Source of the DNA: Bacteroidales bacterium | GTDB lineage: Bacteria > Bacteroidota > Bacteroidia > Bacteroidales > UBA932 | NCBI GenBank assembly: GCA_017437755.1 | Contig: JAFRXI010000026.1 | Coordinates: 1 to 45,236, forward strand | Length of the DNA stretch: 45,236 bases | Reading direction: 5' to 3' | Part shown: one piece after another, positions 10,586 to 19,635 of the stretch | Numbering within the stretch: position 1 is the stretch's first letter | How the letters are laid out: each line of letters begins with the position of its first letter | The notes under the pieces: generated by a model | Told to the model about the DNA's origin: nothing | The model's database searches: none | The model's input: the letters and a program-made list of their open reading frames with translations, nothing else | Made by a program: the position numbers and the translations under genes

Positions 10586-11892
10586 GAAGGGACGAGCTTG
10601 AAATAATGGCCCCCGCAGGCAATTTCGAATGCCTGATGGCCGCAGTGGAAGGCGGTGCCGATTCCGTGTACTTCGGGATAGGCCACCTGAACATGAGGGC
10701 CCATTCCGCCGGCAATTTCCGCATGGAAGACCTGCCGGAGATAGTGAGGATATGCCGCGCATACGGCCTCCGGTCGTACATGACGCTCAACATAATAATT
10801 TACGACAGGGAGCTGGAAGAGGCGTGCGCCGCAGTGGACGCGGCACTTGCCGCCGGGGTGGACGCCATAATAGCGTCCGACATGGCGGTGATACAGTACT
10901 GCCGGAAGGTGGGCATGGAGGTCCACCTTTCCACCCAGTTGAACATATCCAACACCGGGGCTCTGAGGTTCTACTCGTCGTTCGCAGAGGTGGCCGTCCT
11001 GTCCAGGGAACTTTCCCTGGAGCAGGTCGCCGCAATAAGCCATGCAATTGAAACAGAGCATATCACAGGCCCTTCCGGCAAGCCGGTGAGGCTCGAGATG
11101 TTCGTCCACGGGGCGCTGTGCATGGCCGTTTCGGGGAAGTGCTACCTGAGCCTCGGGACAATGGGCGCATCGGCAAACCGTGGGGAATGCCTCCAGGTAT
11201 GCCGCCGGGGCTATGAAGTCACCGACGTGGAGACCGGCGAGAAACTGCTGGTGGACAACAAGTACATAATGTCACCCAAGGACCTCTGCACCGTTGAATT
11301 CCTGGACAGGATAATCGATGCCGGAGTAAAGGTGTTCAAGATCGAGGGCAGGGCCAGGAACGCGGAATACGTACGGCGCTGCTCCCAGGTGTACCGGGCT
11401 GCAGCCGACGCGGTATGCGACGGAACCTTCTCACCTGAGATGGGGGCCGCGATGAAGGCCTCCCTCTCGGAAGTGTTCAACCGGGGATTCTGGGACGGCT
11501 ACTACCAAGGTGCAAGGCTGGGTGAATGGTCGGCCGTATACGGCAGCCAGTCGACCCGGAAAAAGACCTATATCGGGAAGGTAACCAACTGGTTCTCAAG
11601 GATTGGCGTAGCAGAAATCCTTATCGAGACAGGAGAGCTCTCGCTTGGCGACGACATCCTGTTATCGGGGCGTACCACCGGAGTCATGGAATTTACCGTG
11701 ACGGACCTGCGGGTTGAAACAGCGCCAGCCGGCAAGGCCGTAAAGGGGACATCCTGCTCGGTAGCCGTCCCACTGGACGGAATGCCGGAAGACAGGGTCT
11801 CGGAATACGCCGCCAGCGGTGCACCCCCCGAGAAGGTCCACCCCCACAGGGGCGACAAGGTATATCTTTGGCAAAAAATACAGGAACAATGA
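10582..11892 (+). CDS. U32 family peptidase / RNA-hydroxylation-type protein
   Basis: The 436-residue protein opens with the U32 motif MAPAGNFECLMAAVEGGADSVYFG, as PAGN..cl.aA..gGAdaVY. It carries the family signature EMFVHGALCMAVSGKCYLS. Cysteines at about 180, 187, 203 and 207 (the last pair in NRGECLQVC) match the four-cysteine set that binds an iron-sulfur cluster in RlhA, TrhP and UbiU/UbiV. A role in prephenate-dependent tRNA or rRNA hydroxylation is therefore at least as likely as proteolysis. That role is inferred from the family. The gene overlaps both neighbours by 4 nt. Confidence 0.9.
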   Translation: MRRDELEIMAPAGNFECLMAAVEGGADSVYFGIGHLNMRAHSAGNFRMEDLPEIVRICRAYGLRSYMTLNIIIYDRELEEACAAVDAALAAGVDAIIASDMAVIQYCRKVGMEVHLSTQLNISNTGALRFYSSFAEVAVLSRELSLEQVAAISHAIETEHITGPSGKPVRLEMFVHGALCMAVSGKCYLSLGTMGASANRGECLQVCRRGYEVTDVETGEKLLVDNKYIMSPKDLCTVEFLDRIIDAGVKVFKIEGRARNAEYVRRCSQVYRAAADAVCDGTFSPEMGAAMKASLSEVFNRGFWDGYYQGARLGEWSAVYGSQSTRKKTYIGKVTNWFSRIGVAEILIETGELSLGDDILLSGRTTGVMEFTVTDLRVETAPAGKAVKGTSCSVAVPLDGMPEDRVSEYAASGAPPEKVHPHRGDKVYLWQKIQEQ

Positions 11893-12632
11893 AGCGTTAC
11901 ATCATCAGGATCACCATCCTGCTAACGGCGGCCGCGACCATCGCCGGCTGCAACGGAGCATCCCGCAAGGCAAAGGCCGAGGAAGCCCTCAAGCAGGCCC
12001 AGGCCGATTCCATAGCGGCGGCGGAGAAGCTGTCGCTGGAGCAGAAGCAGCAGCAACAAAAGGAAAAGGAAGTCATGCCCACAATCGAATCCCTACCGGA
12101 AGAACCCGTGTTCGACATAGTTACCAACATGGGTACAATCAAGGTCAAACTGTACAGGAAAACGCCCAGACACCGGCTCAACTTTGAGAAACTGGCCCTC
12201 TCCGGCTACTACGACAGCCTCCTTTTCCACAGGGTGATAAACGGATTCATGATCCAGGGAGGCGACCCCAACACCCGCGACACCCTGAGGGAGACATACG
12301 GGATGGGAGGTCCCGCCTACACCATACCCGCCGAGATAAAAGAGGGAATGGAAGCGGGATACCGCCACAAGAAGGGAGCCCTGGCGGCAGCCCGGAAGGG
12401 CGATGCGGCAAATCCCATGAAGGAATCGTCCGGATCGCAGTTCTACATTGTCCAGGACGCCGCAAACTGCTCGCACCTGGATGGGGAATACACCGTTTTC
12501 GGGGAGACCGTTGCCGGAATGGCAGTGATTGACAAGATTGCACGCGTAAAGACCGACCGTCGGGACATGCCCCTGAACGACGTCAGGATAATAACCATCA
12601 AACCCGACAAATCCGACCAAAACGACAATTAA
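11889..12632 (+). CDS. Lipoprotein peptidyl-prolyl cis-trans isomerase (cyclophilin type)
   Basis: The 247-residue protein has a signal peptide with lipobox TIAGC (Cys21), a charged, Gln/Lys-rich helical linker (about 25-70), then a cyclophilin domain. Active-site motifs are FHRVINGFMIQGGDP and SGSQFYIVQD. It should assist folding in the periplasm while anchored to a membrane. I chose the ATG at 11889, inside the last codons of the U32 gene (ATGA overlap), because an upstream in-frame start would put extra residues before the signal peptide. It is the last gene of a three-gene overlapping operon. Confidence 0.94.
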   Translation: MKRYIIRITILLTAAATIAGCNGASRKAKAEEALKQAQADSIAAAEKLSLEQKQQQQKEKEVMPTIESLPEEPVFDIVTNMGTIKVKLYRKTPRHRLNFEKLALSGYYDSLLFHRVINGFMIQGGDPNTRDTLRETYGMGGPAYTIPAEIKEGMEAGYRHKKGALAAARKGDAANPMKESSGSQFYIVQDAANCSHLDGEYTVFGETVAGMAVIDKIARVKTDRRDMPLNDVRIITIKPDKSDQNDN

Positions 12633-12716
12633 TTATTCTTTTGGAGTAATCATCTCAATAATTTTATTGATTCTGGCTTGCTTTTTGTTATTTATTTCGT
12701 CGAATAGTTTTTTCAT
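12633..12716 (-). CDS. Possible 27-residue small protein (tentative)
   Basis: An ATG-initiated frame on the minus strand encodes MKKLFDEINNKKQARINKII followed by EMITPKE. It is a highly charged, lysine-rich helical peptide lying between the cyclophilin gene and a hairpin. Its bases are far richer in A/T than the surrounding genes. Its stop abuts the cyclophilin stop. No promoter box or SD-like site is evident. It may be a real microprotein or chance in an AT-rich gap. It has no recognised family. Confidence 0.25.
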   Translation of the reverse strand: MKKLFDEINNKKQARINKIIEMITPKE

Positions 12717-12741
12717 AGGTTAAGTTTTAGGTTAGAATTGC

Positions 12742-12785
12742 GAACGCCGCTTGCAGGGATGCACGCGGCGTTCATCTTTTCTTTT
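12742..12785 (+). terminator. Intrinsic terminator after the cyclophilin operon
   Basis: A perfect 9-bp stem, GAACGCCGC (12742-12750) with GCGGCGTTC (12765-12773), is followed by ATCTTTTCTTTTTG. It lies 110 nt after the cyclophilin stop and is oriented to end plus-strand transcripts. Confidence 0.7.
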
Positions 12786-12793
12786 TGTATCCA

Positions 12794-12870
12794 TCCATGA
12801 AAATGCCCTGAAACGTGGACAGAACATGCTGTACAGCCTTTCCGTCCATGAAAATGCCCTGAAACGTGGA
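12794..12870. repeat. Two 26-bp direct repeats, 51-bp period
   Basis: Identical 26-bp copies lie at 12794-12819 and 12845-12870, containing ATGAAAATGCCCTGAAACG and separated by 25 bp. The edges (CCATCCATG and CGTGGATGG) form an imperfect inverted repeat, so each unit can also fold. The gap 12633-12940 otherwise holds only the tentative small frame, the terminator and the next promoter. Two units with no cas genes nearby do not make a CRISPR. Confidence 0.8.
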
Positions 12871-12887
12871 TGGAAGGAAGCAGGAAG

Positions 12888-12918
12888 TTGCAACATAGCC
12901 CGGTTTTTGCTATTTTTG
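12888..12918 (+). promoter_or_regulatory. Promoter of the secreted protein at 12941
   Basis: A TTG at 12888-12890 and TATTTTTG at 12911-12918, 20 nt apart, fit the -33/-7 pattern of Bacteroidota housekeeping promoters. The ATG follows 22 nt after the -7 box. Confidence 0.7.
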
Positions 12919-12940
12919 CCAAAATCAAACATTTGTGACA

Positions 12941-13537
12941 ATGAGAAGGATATACATATTGATGATTTTGGCGGCGCTTGTGCCCTCTGCGATGAGGGCC
13001 CAGGTCAGGACGGCCTCGGACATTGATTCCAAGACCTTCGTGATAGGTCTGGACAATTATTTTGTGGGACACGCCGGCGGCCTGGGATTCACCACCGCGG
13101 GAAAGGCCTTCAGGGTTTCCCTCGCAGAAGGCGCAGTCACGGTGGCCCAGGAAGGATCCTCCGAAGGGACCGAACTATATAACAAGGGCCTTACGATCCC
13201 TTTTGCAAACACCTACATGATTCCCGTGATAATGGGTGAATTCGTGATTGGCGTACACGACTTTACGGGCGACGGCCAGCCGGAACTCGTCATTGCGGTG
13301 AAGGATGCTTCTGTAAGCGGCGTGGAAGCCTACATAATACAGTATTACTCCGGCAAATGGGAATCCATCGGCGAGATTGCCGCCTTTGGCAACAACATCT
13401 CCGAGTGCCGGATCTTCAGGCAGGCGATTACAATAAAGAACCCCTCTTCAGGGGCCCTCTATTCATGGACCTGCCACGGCAGGAAATTCGATTTCAAGGC
13501 GTCCGACGGGACAAAGGACCCGTCGTCACTGTTCTAG
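12941..13537 (+). CDS. Secreted protein with FG-GAP-like motif, function unknown
   Basis: The 198-residue protein has a signal peptide of about 20 residues (MRRIYILMILAALVPSAMRA, then Q). The mature domain is beta-rich and includes VHDFTGDGQPELVIAVKD, which resembles the calcium-binding FG-GAP/VCBS turn (DFTGDGxPEL). No catalytic motif is recognised. The ATG at 12941 was chosen because it begins the signal peptide and follows a good promoter. Its last 12 bp overlap the convergent queH. Confidence 0.75.
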   Translation: MRRIYILMILAALVPSAMRAQVRTASDIDSKTFVIGLDNYFVGHAGGLGFTTAGKAFRVSLAEGAVTVAQEGSSEGTELYNKGLTIPFANTYMIPVIMGEFVIGVHDFTGDGQPELVIAVKDASVSGVEAYIIQYYSGKWESIGEIAAFGNNISECRIFRQAITIKNPSSGALYSWTCHGRKFDFKASDGTKDPSSLF

Positions 13538-14086
13538 CCGTTCTTCCCTCCTGGAGAACTCGCAGCCGCAGAAAGTCTGGTTGTAGAAGCACTGCTCGCG
13601 GATTATTTCCGAGCGGCGCTGCTGCAGCCCGCCCTTGCGCCAGTTACGTCCCCACCAGGTGACACCGGGAAACAGCGAGCAGGCATAGAGTCCCGCATCG
13701 TCGACCTGCGAAAGGTCTTTCCACCGCGACGAGGCAAGGGTTGTGGTAAGTACTTCAAATCCATGCTCCCCGGCATAACGGGCCGCCCGTTCAAGGCGGA
13801 ATCGGAAGCAGCGCAGGCAACGTGCTCCCCTTTCCCTCTCTTTCTCAAAGCCCTTCACCGCCGCGAGCCAGGCCTCGTGATCATACTCATCCTCAATCAC
13901 TTCCACACCCACCTTGCGGGCATATCGGACAAGTTCCGAGAGCCTCAGGTCATACTCGGCCTTTGGAAAGATGTTGGAATTGGAGAAGAAGACCAACGGA
14001 TAAGCCCCGCTCCCCACCAGGTGTTCCAGAATGGCACCGGAGCAGGGAGCGCAGCATGAATGCAGGAGTATTTTCCCGTCTGCCAC
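13526..14086 (-). CDS. queH: Epoxyqueuosine reductase QueH
   Basis: QueH reduces epoxyqueuosine to queuosine in tRNA and is the non-homologous replacement for QueG. The 186-residue protein shows the family cysteine motifs: HSCCAPCSG (C11, C12, C15), ARCLRCFRFRLE (C90, C93), and FYNQTFCGCEFS (C173, C175). These are proposed to hold iron-sulfur and metal sites. The best start is a GTG at 14086, just after the upstream lipoprotein stop on the same strand. The C-terminal end overlaps the convergent secreted protein. Function is well supported by motifs. Confidence 0.94.
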   Translation of the reverse strand: MADGKILLHSCCAPCSGAILEHLVGSGAYPLVFFSNSNIFPKAEYDLRLSELVRYARKVGVEVIEDEYDHEAWLAAVKGFEKERERGARCLRCFRFRLERAARYAGEHGFEVLTTTLASSRWKDLSQVDDAGLYACSLFPGVTWWGRNWRKGGLQQRRSEIIREQCFYNQTFCGCEFSRREERLEQ

Positions 14087-14090
14087 CAGG

Positions 14091-14792
14091 CTAGTTGATA
14101 ACCTTGATTGAAATGGAGGCCTTATATCCGTTACCCTGGAAGTAAGTATCCTCCTTGTCGATGAAACCGGCGCTCACGGTTGTGGATCCCGCTGTCTTTG
14201 CGGTGAATATCTGGTTCATCTTGTTGTTGTCGTCCTGAGCCTCGGCGGTCACCAGATTCTTGTTGGCGAACTCATAGGTAAGGGTCCAGAACTTGGTGGC
14301 GGTCTTCTGGACAGAAGCCACCGGCTTGTTGGTACTGCCGTCGATGAACCTCATGATGTACTTTGTGCCCACTTTCAGTTTCTGGGCATCCACAGGAGTC
14401 TCATTCTTGTCACCGTCATAGGCAAAAACCCCTATGGTCCAAGGAGTTATGGTTGTCGCATTCTCCTCGGGACTGATATCCGAGCGGTCAGCATTGCGGG
14501 CAGTGATGTAGACCTTCTTGGACTGGTTGGGATTGGCGGCGGGAAGGGAAGCCTTGAAGAAGGCTTTTTCACCATTGGTTTCAAGCACGATGGCTGCAGG
14601 TGCCGCCTCGGAATTGAGGGACCAGGTGTAATTGCACGTTCCGGTACGGGCAAGCTGGAACACCTGTCCGTTGTAGGTAGTCTCGGGAACGAAGAAACTG
14701 GGTACGGTGGCGATGCTCTCCGCCAGCTGTTCGCATCCCCATAGCGACGTCATTGCAACAATGGCGCAAGCGAGAACGAGTATTCTTTTCAT
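14091..14792 (-). CDS. Lipoprotein, function unknown
   Basis: The 233-residue protein has a signal peptide with lipobox LWGC (Cys20). The mature part looks like one or two beta-sandwich domains: short alternating strands, many Thr, Ala and Asn, ending GNGYKASISIKVIN. No recognised catalytic motif is visible. It may be surface exposed. It lies upstream of queH by 4 bp on the same strand and has its own promoter (14815-14822). Confidence 0.8.
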   Translation of the reverse strand: MKRILVLACAIVAMTSLWGCEQLAESIATVPSFFVPETTYNGQVFQLARTGTCNYTWSLNSEAAPAAIVLETNGEKAFFKASLPAANPNQSKKVYITARNADRSDISPEENATTITPWTIGVFAYDGDKNETPVDAQKLKVGTKYIMRFIDGSTNKPVASVQKTATKFWTLTYEFANKNLVTAEAQDDNNKMNQIFTAKTAGSTTVSAGFIDKEDTYFQGNGYKASISIKVIN

Positions 14793-14814
14793 CTCAAAAA
14801 CTGTTGGTTTGACA

Positions 14815-14822
14815 CAAAGGTA
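14815..14822 (-). promoter_or_regulatory. -7 promoter box of lipoprotein-queH
   Basis: TACCTTTG on the minus strand lies 22 nt before the ATG, and a TTG lies about 20 nt further upstream (within CTTGGCTG). The 205-bp gap 14793-14997 between divergent genes is otherwise A/T-rich. On the SusC side I see only CCAAATTTGC about 25 nt before its ATG, which is not a good consensus. Confidence 0.65.
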
Positions 14823-14997
14823 GCATCAGGGAAGGAAACAGCCAAGAAAAAAACGACACTTTTGGCTCCGTCTGCGTATAAAAACGTAGTAAATAACTCA
14901 TAACATGCCGCTCTTAGTCCATCTCCAAGTATTTAAAATTTATTATAAATAAAAAATTTATTACTATATTTAGCCCAAATTTGCAATTCATAACCCG

Positions 14998-17900
14998 ATG
15001 AGTATTCTTAAAACCTTAAGAATCGCCGTTGCCGCCATGGCGGCAGTGCTGGTATCCGCTCCCCTTTGGGGACAGGCGGGCCACACCATCAGCGGCCGGA
15101 TCACCGATTCCGACGGCGAGCCGCTTGCGGGAGCGGCCGTCATGAACCGGAGCAAGGTTCAGGGAGTGGTGGCTGGAGCCGACGGCTCATATTCCATAAC
15201 AATCAGTGGAAAATCCGTCCTGGAGTACTCCTTCATGGGCTTCGAGACCGTGAAACTCGAGTTTTCGGGCGACAGGGACGAGGTCCGCAATGTCACCCTC
15301 AAATCGTCCAACGAACTGCAGGAGGCCGTGATCAGCGCCGGTTACGGAGTGATCCAGAAGAGGGAGAACTTTGCAGGAAGCGCTTATCAGGTAACCAGCG
15401 AGGAACTCAAGTTCCGCCCCCACGACCGTCTTGACAACATGCTGGCGGGAATGGTCCCGGGCATGATGGTGACCGAGTCCAGTGTCAACGGAGCACGCTC
15501 CTCCATCAAGATCCGCATCCGTGGCGACGGTTCCCTGTCGGCCTCCAACGAGCCCCTATGGGTGATTGACGGCGTTCCTGTTTACACCGGGACAAACTTA
15601 GGGCTGGTTACCGGAACCTACAGCACCGTGAGTCCGCTGTCGCATATCAACCCCGAGGATATCGAGAATATAACCGTCCTCAAGGATGCCACTACCACAA
15701 CCCTTTACGGGGCCGACGGCGCCAACGGCGTGATCCTCGTCACAACCCGTAACGCCGAGTCCGGGAAGAACAAGTTCAACGTCAACGTCAAGTACGGTAT
15801 CGATAACGTGGACCACTCCACACGCATCAAGTACCTGGACTCCGCAGGATGGTGGCAGGTTGCCCAGGAGGCCTGGACCAATTCCGGAAGGGACATGAAG
15901 AATTTCCCATGGCAGGACAATGAGTTCCAGAAATATACCGGAGTCGACACCGATTGGTTCAGGGTCTACGTGGGAACCGGCCAGACCTTCGAGGCCAACT
16001 TCTCCGTAACCGGCGGCACCGATAAACTGAAGCATTATCTCTCCGCCGGAGTATACTCCACGACAAGCCCGTACATCGGAAATACCCAGACCCGGTTCAA
16101 CGTCAGGGAAAGGACTATTATCCAGGTAACAAAACACCTCCAGGCCGACATCCAGCTTTCAGGTGGTTACCAGCACAACAATATATTCTCAATTTCCGGA
16201 TTCGGCAACTACCTCACAATTTATTCGCCTTACAACGAAGACGGTTCTTACCGCCTGTACAACTATTACAGCAATACCGATGAGTATAATGTTGTACAGC
16301 GAAAATTCACATACAACAGCCTTCCTGAACGGGAATACTGCGAGCATTACCAGAACACCACATCCCTTCAGGGGGCCCTCACCCTCAACTATTCTCCCAT
16401 CAAGGACCTTACTCTCACATCCCAGACGTCCATCAACCTGCAGGCTATTTACGAGTCCCGGTATGACTCCATCAAGACCTTGGACGGAACAAACAGCGAC
16501 GACCCCGCATTAAGCGGCTACACCGGAAAATACGGAGTGTTTGACCAGCGTTTCCTGGAGAACCTGAGAGCAAACTACAGTCACCTCTTTGCATCAAGGC
16601 ACAAGGTGGACGCCGTCCTCGGCTGGGAATTCATAGACAAGCGGCATCCCTATCTCCAGGCAACCGGAAACGGCTTTTCAAATGACTATATCAGGGAAAT
16701 ATCTTATGCCAACTCAACCACTAAGAAAGGGACGTCAAACCTCTCCCATTCCAGGAGCATGAGTTACCTTGCCACAGCAAGCTACACTTATGACAACCGA
16801 TATACCCTGACACTCACCGGACGCCGCCAGGGAGATTCCGCTTTCAGCGAGTACAGCCAGTGGCAGACTTACGGAGCCGCAGCAGTGAGATGGAACATCC
16901 ACAGGGAAAAGTTCTTCAATGTCCCGTGGATCAACCAGCTGAGCCTGAGGATGTCCTACGGGGCCAACGGTAATTCCAGGGTTGACAGTTCTTCGTCCTA
17001 CGGGTCATACTCCCTATCCGGAAACTACGGCCCCAATCCTGCAGCCACGCTGTCTTCCCCGGCCAACCCCGGGCTGACATGGGAGAAGACCTACATCGCC
17101 AATCCCGGACTCAACGTCAGTTTCCTGGACGGACGGATCTCAATGGACTTTGACTACTACAACCGCCGCACCCATGACGTAATCTACAGCGGAAGGGTAT
17201 CGTCCGTAATAACCGAAAGTCCCGTCAAGCATAATGTGGGAATAATCGAGAACCAGGGAATCGAGATTGTCCTGAATACAATAAACATAAAGAGAGAGAA
17301 CTTCACCTGGAGCACCTATTTCAACGGAGCCCGCAACCGGAACATAATCCGCAAGCTCGAGGGAGATTCCTACACCGGCTTCTTCGACCATATATGGATC
17401 GAGGGACAGCAGAAGGACGCCATGTGGCTCATCCAGTTTGCAGGGATTGACCCGGTGACGGGTCAGAGGATGTACTACGACAAGAACGGCGACCTGACCT
17501 ATACGGCAAATTTCGCAGACCGGATCTACATGCCGCAGTACTCTTCGCAGCCATGGCTGTACGGAGGTGTTTCCAACTCATTCTCCTTCCTTAAGCATTG
17601 GAATGCCCAGATAATGTTCGATTATACCCTTGGAGGCTGGTACTTCTATGAGTCCTGTCTGATCTGGGACGGAACCTCCATCGACCATAACCTCCCCGTG
17701 GAGTTGCTTGACCACTGGACAACCCCGGGTCAAAGCTCGTCGAATGCCAGGTTACAATATAAGAACAACCTCTCACTGGCCGATGCCAATACCGAATACG
17801 AACTCTGGAACAAAACCAGCCTGCAACTCAGGAGCGTTTCCATCGGCTACACCCTTCCAAAAAAGATAACGGACAAGATGCACCTGAAAAGCGCAACGGT

Positions 17901-18030
17901 ATCGTTCCTGGGGAACAACCTCTATTTCCTGACACTGGGCCAGAGTTCCAAGCGTAACAGCTACAAGACCCTCAGGGACCCTTATGGAATGCACCGCACC
18001 TTCTCTCTTTCCCTCAACATCAGTTTCTGA
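14998..18030 (+). CDS. SusC/RagA-type TonB-dependent outer-membrane transporter
   Basis: The 1010-residue protein has a signal peptide (to about residue 25, APLWGQ), a carboxypeptidase-regulatory-like beta domain (about 28-105, HTISGRITDSDGEPLAGAAV) and the TonB-box region ELQEAVISAGYG. A plug domain follows (LDNMLAGMVPGMMV, IRGDGSLSASNEPLWVIDGV), then a long beta-barrel ending in SLSLNISF. No STN signalling domain is present, so it should not signal to an anti-sigma factor. It works with the SusD partner 6 bp downstream to import an oligomeric nutrient. The substrate is not evident. Confidence 0.96.
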   Translation: MSILKTLRIAVAAMAAVLVSAPLWGQAGHTISGRITDSDGEPLAGAAVMNRSKVQGVVAGADGSYSITISGKSVLEYSFMGFETVKLEFSGDRDEVRNVTLKSSNELQEAVISAGYGVIQKRENFAGSAYQVTSEELKFRPHDRLDNMLAGMVPGMMVTESSVNGARSSIKIRIRGDGSLSASNEPLWVIDGVPVYTGTNLGLVTGTYSTVSPLSHINPEDIENITVLKDATTTTLYGADGANGVILVTTRNAESGKNKFNVNVKYGIDNVDHSTRIKYLDSAGWWQVAQEAWTNSGRDMKNFPWQDNEFQKYTGVDTDWFRVYVGTGQTFEANFSVTGGTDKLKHYLSAGVYSTTSPYIGNTQTRFNVRERTIIQVTKHLQADIQLSGGYQHNNIFSISGFGNYLTIYSPYNEDGSYRLYNYYSNTDEYNVVQRKFTYNSLPEREYCEHYQNTTSLQGALTLNYSPIKDLTLTSQTSINLQAIYESRYDSIKTLDGTNSDDPALSGYTGKYGVFDQRFLENLRANYSHLFASRHKVDAVLGWEFIDKRHPYLQATGNGFSNDYIREISYANSTTKKGTSNLSHSRSMSYLATASYTYDNRYTLTLTGRRQGDSAFSEYSQWQTYGAAAVRWNIHREKFFNVPWINQLSLRMSYGANGNSRVDSSSSYGSYSLSGNYGPNPAATLSSPANPGLTWEKTYIANPGLNVSFLDGRISMDFDYYNRRTHDVIYSGRVSSVITESPVKHNVGIIENQGIEIVLNTINIKRENFTWSTYFNGARNRNIIRKLEGDSYTGFFDHIWIEGQQKDAMWLIQFAGIDPVTGQRMYYDKNGDLTYTANFADRIYMPQYSSQPWLYGGVSNSFSFLKHWNAQIMFDYTLGGWYFYESCLIWDGTSIDHNLPVELLDHWTTPGQSSSNARLQYKNNLSLADANTEYELWNKTSLQLRSVSIGYTLPKKITDKMHLKSATVSFLGNNLYFLTLGQSSKRNSYKTLRDPYGMHRTFSLSLNISF

Positions 18031-18036
18031 CGCGCC

Positions 18037-19623
18037 ATGAAAAAGACAATCCGCATAATATCAATTGTTTCCATTTCATGCGCCATCCTTTCCGGATGCC
18101 AGCTTGAAAAGAAACTCCTCACGGTGGAGCAGATTGGGAAAGCCACAATCGAGACCTTCTTCTCAACGCTCGAGGGCGTGGAATCGGCCGGACAGGGGCT
18201 TCACAAGGAACTGAGGACTTTCGTTGACAAGACATATATCCGCTACGGAGATATCCGGGGAGACCTCCTTAACATCACCCTCACCGCTGACGAGGGCGAA
18301 ATACTCACTTTCAATTACGAACTTACCGCAGAACATGTAGCTACCTATCCCAGGTATCTCTGGGCGGCCGGATGGGTGGTGGTTTCATCGGCAAACTACA
18401 TAATCGAATACGGCGGAAAACTCCGCGAATCCAGCGAATATCAACTTGGAAGTGAGCTTGCAAGGATCGATGCGGTGCTCGCCCAGGCCTATTTTGCAAG
18501 GGCTTTCGCCCATTTTGCAATCTGCAACTGCTACGCCTGGCCGTATAACCATACCTCAAACCATTCCCACATCGGCATACCGGTCATGAACCATGTCCCG
18601 GGATTTGATGAAAAGGTTGAACGGAAGAGCGTGGCCGCCGTTTACGACCAGATTCTCTCCGACATCACAAAGGCCCGTGAAACCTTTGCAAAAGCCGCAG
18701 AAGAAGACCCTTCCGCAGCGCAGAAGAACTGTCAGATAAACTCCATCAGCGACTGCTACCATATCTCCGACATTGCCTGCGAGGCGCTTCAGGCAAGGGT
18801 TTACCTTTACATGGAGGACTGGGCAAAGGCAGAGAAATGCGCCCGGAACGTGATGGACAAGATCCAGCTCACCCCCCGTGACAAATATATTGCCATGTAC
18901 CGCTCCAGCCAGGCCAACCACGGCACAGAGGCCATCCTCCGGATGGATTCCTACAATTCAACCACGTCCATGGCCAGCTGTTATGACGTATCCAGGTCCA
19001 ACGGTTGCGACTACATCCCTGACCCTTCGGTATATGGATTGTTCCCTGACGATGACATCAGGAAGGAACTGCTCACTTACGTTCCCCTGCCCACGGAAGA
19101 CATCTACCGGGAAGGGCTTACCTTCAACTGCGTAACCAAGTACCTTTACGACAGGACCATAACCGACCCTGCCCTGCAGTGCCATGACAGCTTTGTCTTC
19201 AGGGGATCGGAGATGTACCTCATCCACGCCGAGGCCTGCGTAAAAGGACGCAGCGACATTGCCACCGCCCTCGAAGATGTCAAGGCCCTTGAGGCCCGGG
19301 CCCTTGGAAAGGAGGCCACCCTCACTGCTTCAGGAGAGAAGGAAATGCTTGACCTGATTGAACTTGAACGCAAGAAGGAACTCTGCTACGAGGGTCACCG
19401 CTTCTTTGACATCCTCCGTCAGAAACAGGACCTGAAGCGTCCTAAATCCAGCAACTCCAAGATAAAGAGCCTCAAGTACGGCGATTACCGGTTCATCCTC
19501 CCCATCGACCGCATGGAATGCCAGTACAACGAGTTCATGAAGCAGAACGAAGGTTATGACGACTACAAACCCGGTTCGGACGGGACTGACACTGAAACCC
19601 CTGAAGAAACCGAAGAGCCTTAA
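18037..19623 (+). CDS. SusD/RagB family nutrient-binding lipoprotein
   Basis: The 528-residue surface lipoprotein forms the lid over the SusC channel. The lipobox AILSGC (Cys21) and the C-terminal SusD signatures (YLIHAEACVK, then LIELERKKELCYEGHRFFDILR) are clear. The tail is acidic (DGTDTETPEETEEP). It follows the SusC gene by 6 bp, so the pair is one transcript. The next gene starts 12 bp after it. No glycoside hydrolase, sulfatase or protease lies in the locus, so a carbohydrate role is not implied. Confidence 0.96.
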   Translation: MKKTIRIISIVSISCAILSGCQLEKKLLTVEQIGKATIETFFSTLEGVESAGQGLHKELRTFVDKTYIRYGDIRGDLLNITLTADEGEILTFNYELTAEHVATYPRYLWAAGWVVVSSANYIIEYGGKLRESSEYQLGSELARIDAVLAQAYFARAFAHFAICNCYAWPYNHTSNHSHIGIPVMNHVPGFDEKVERKSVAAVYDQILSDITKARETFAKAAEEDPSAAQKNCQINSISDCYHISDIACEALQARVYLYMEDWAKAEKCARNVMDKIQLTPRDKYIAMYRSSQANHGTEAILRMDSYNSTTSMASCYDVSRSNGCDYIPDPSVYGLFPDDDIRKELLTYVPLPTEDIYREGLTFNCVTKYLYDRTITDPALQCHDSFVFRGSEMYLIHAEACVKGRSDIATALEDVKALEARALGKEATLTASGEKEMLDLIELERKKELCYEGHRFFDILRQKQDLKRPKSSNSKIKSLKYGDYRFILPIDRMECQYNEFMKQNEGYDDYKPGSDGTDTETPEETEEP

Positions 19624-19635
19624 AAAGAAGATATC

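Noticed and set aside
12794-12870. Short CRISPR array
   Set aside because: There are only two repeat units, with a repeat length (26) and spacer (25) that suit a tandem duplication. No cas genes are in the window.
14793-14997. Riboswitch or extra RNA gene before SusC
   Set aside because: The gap is A/T-rich with no stable hairpin series or known aptamer motif. It looks like promoter sequence only.
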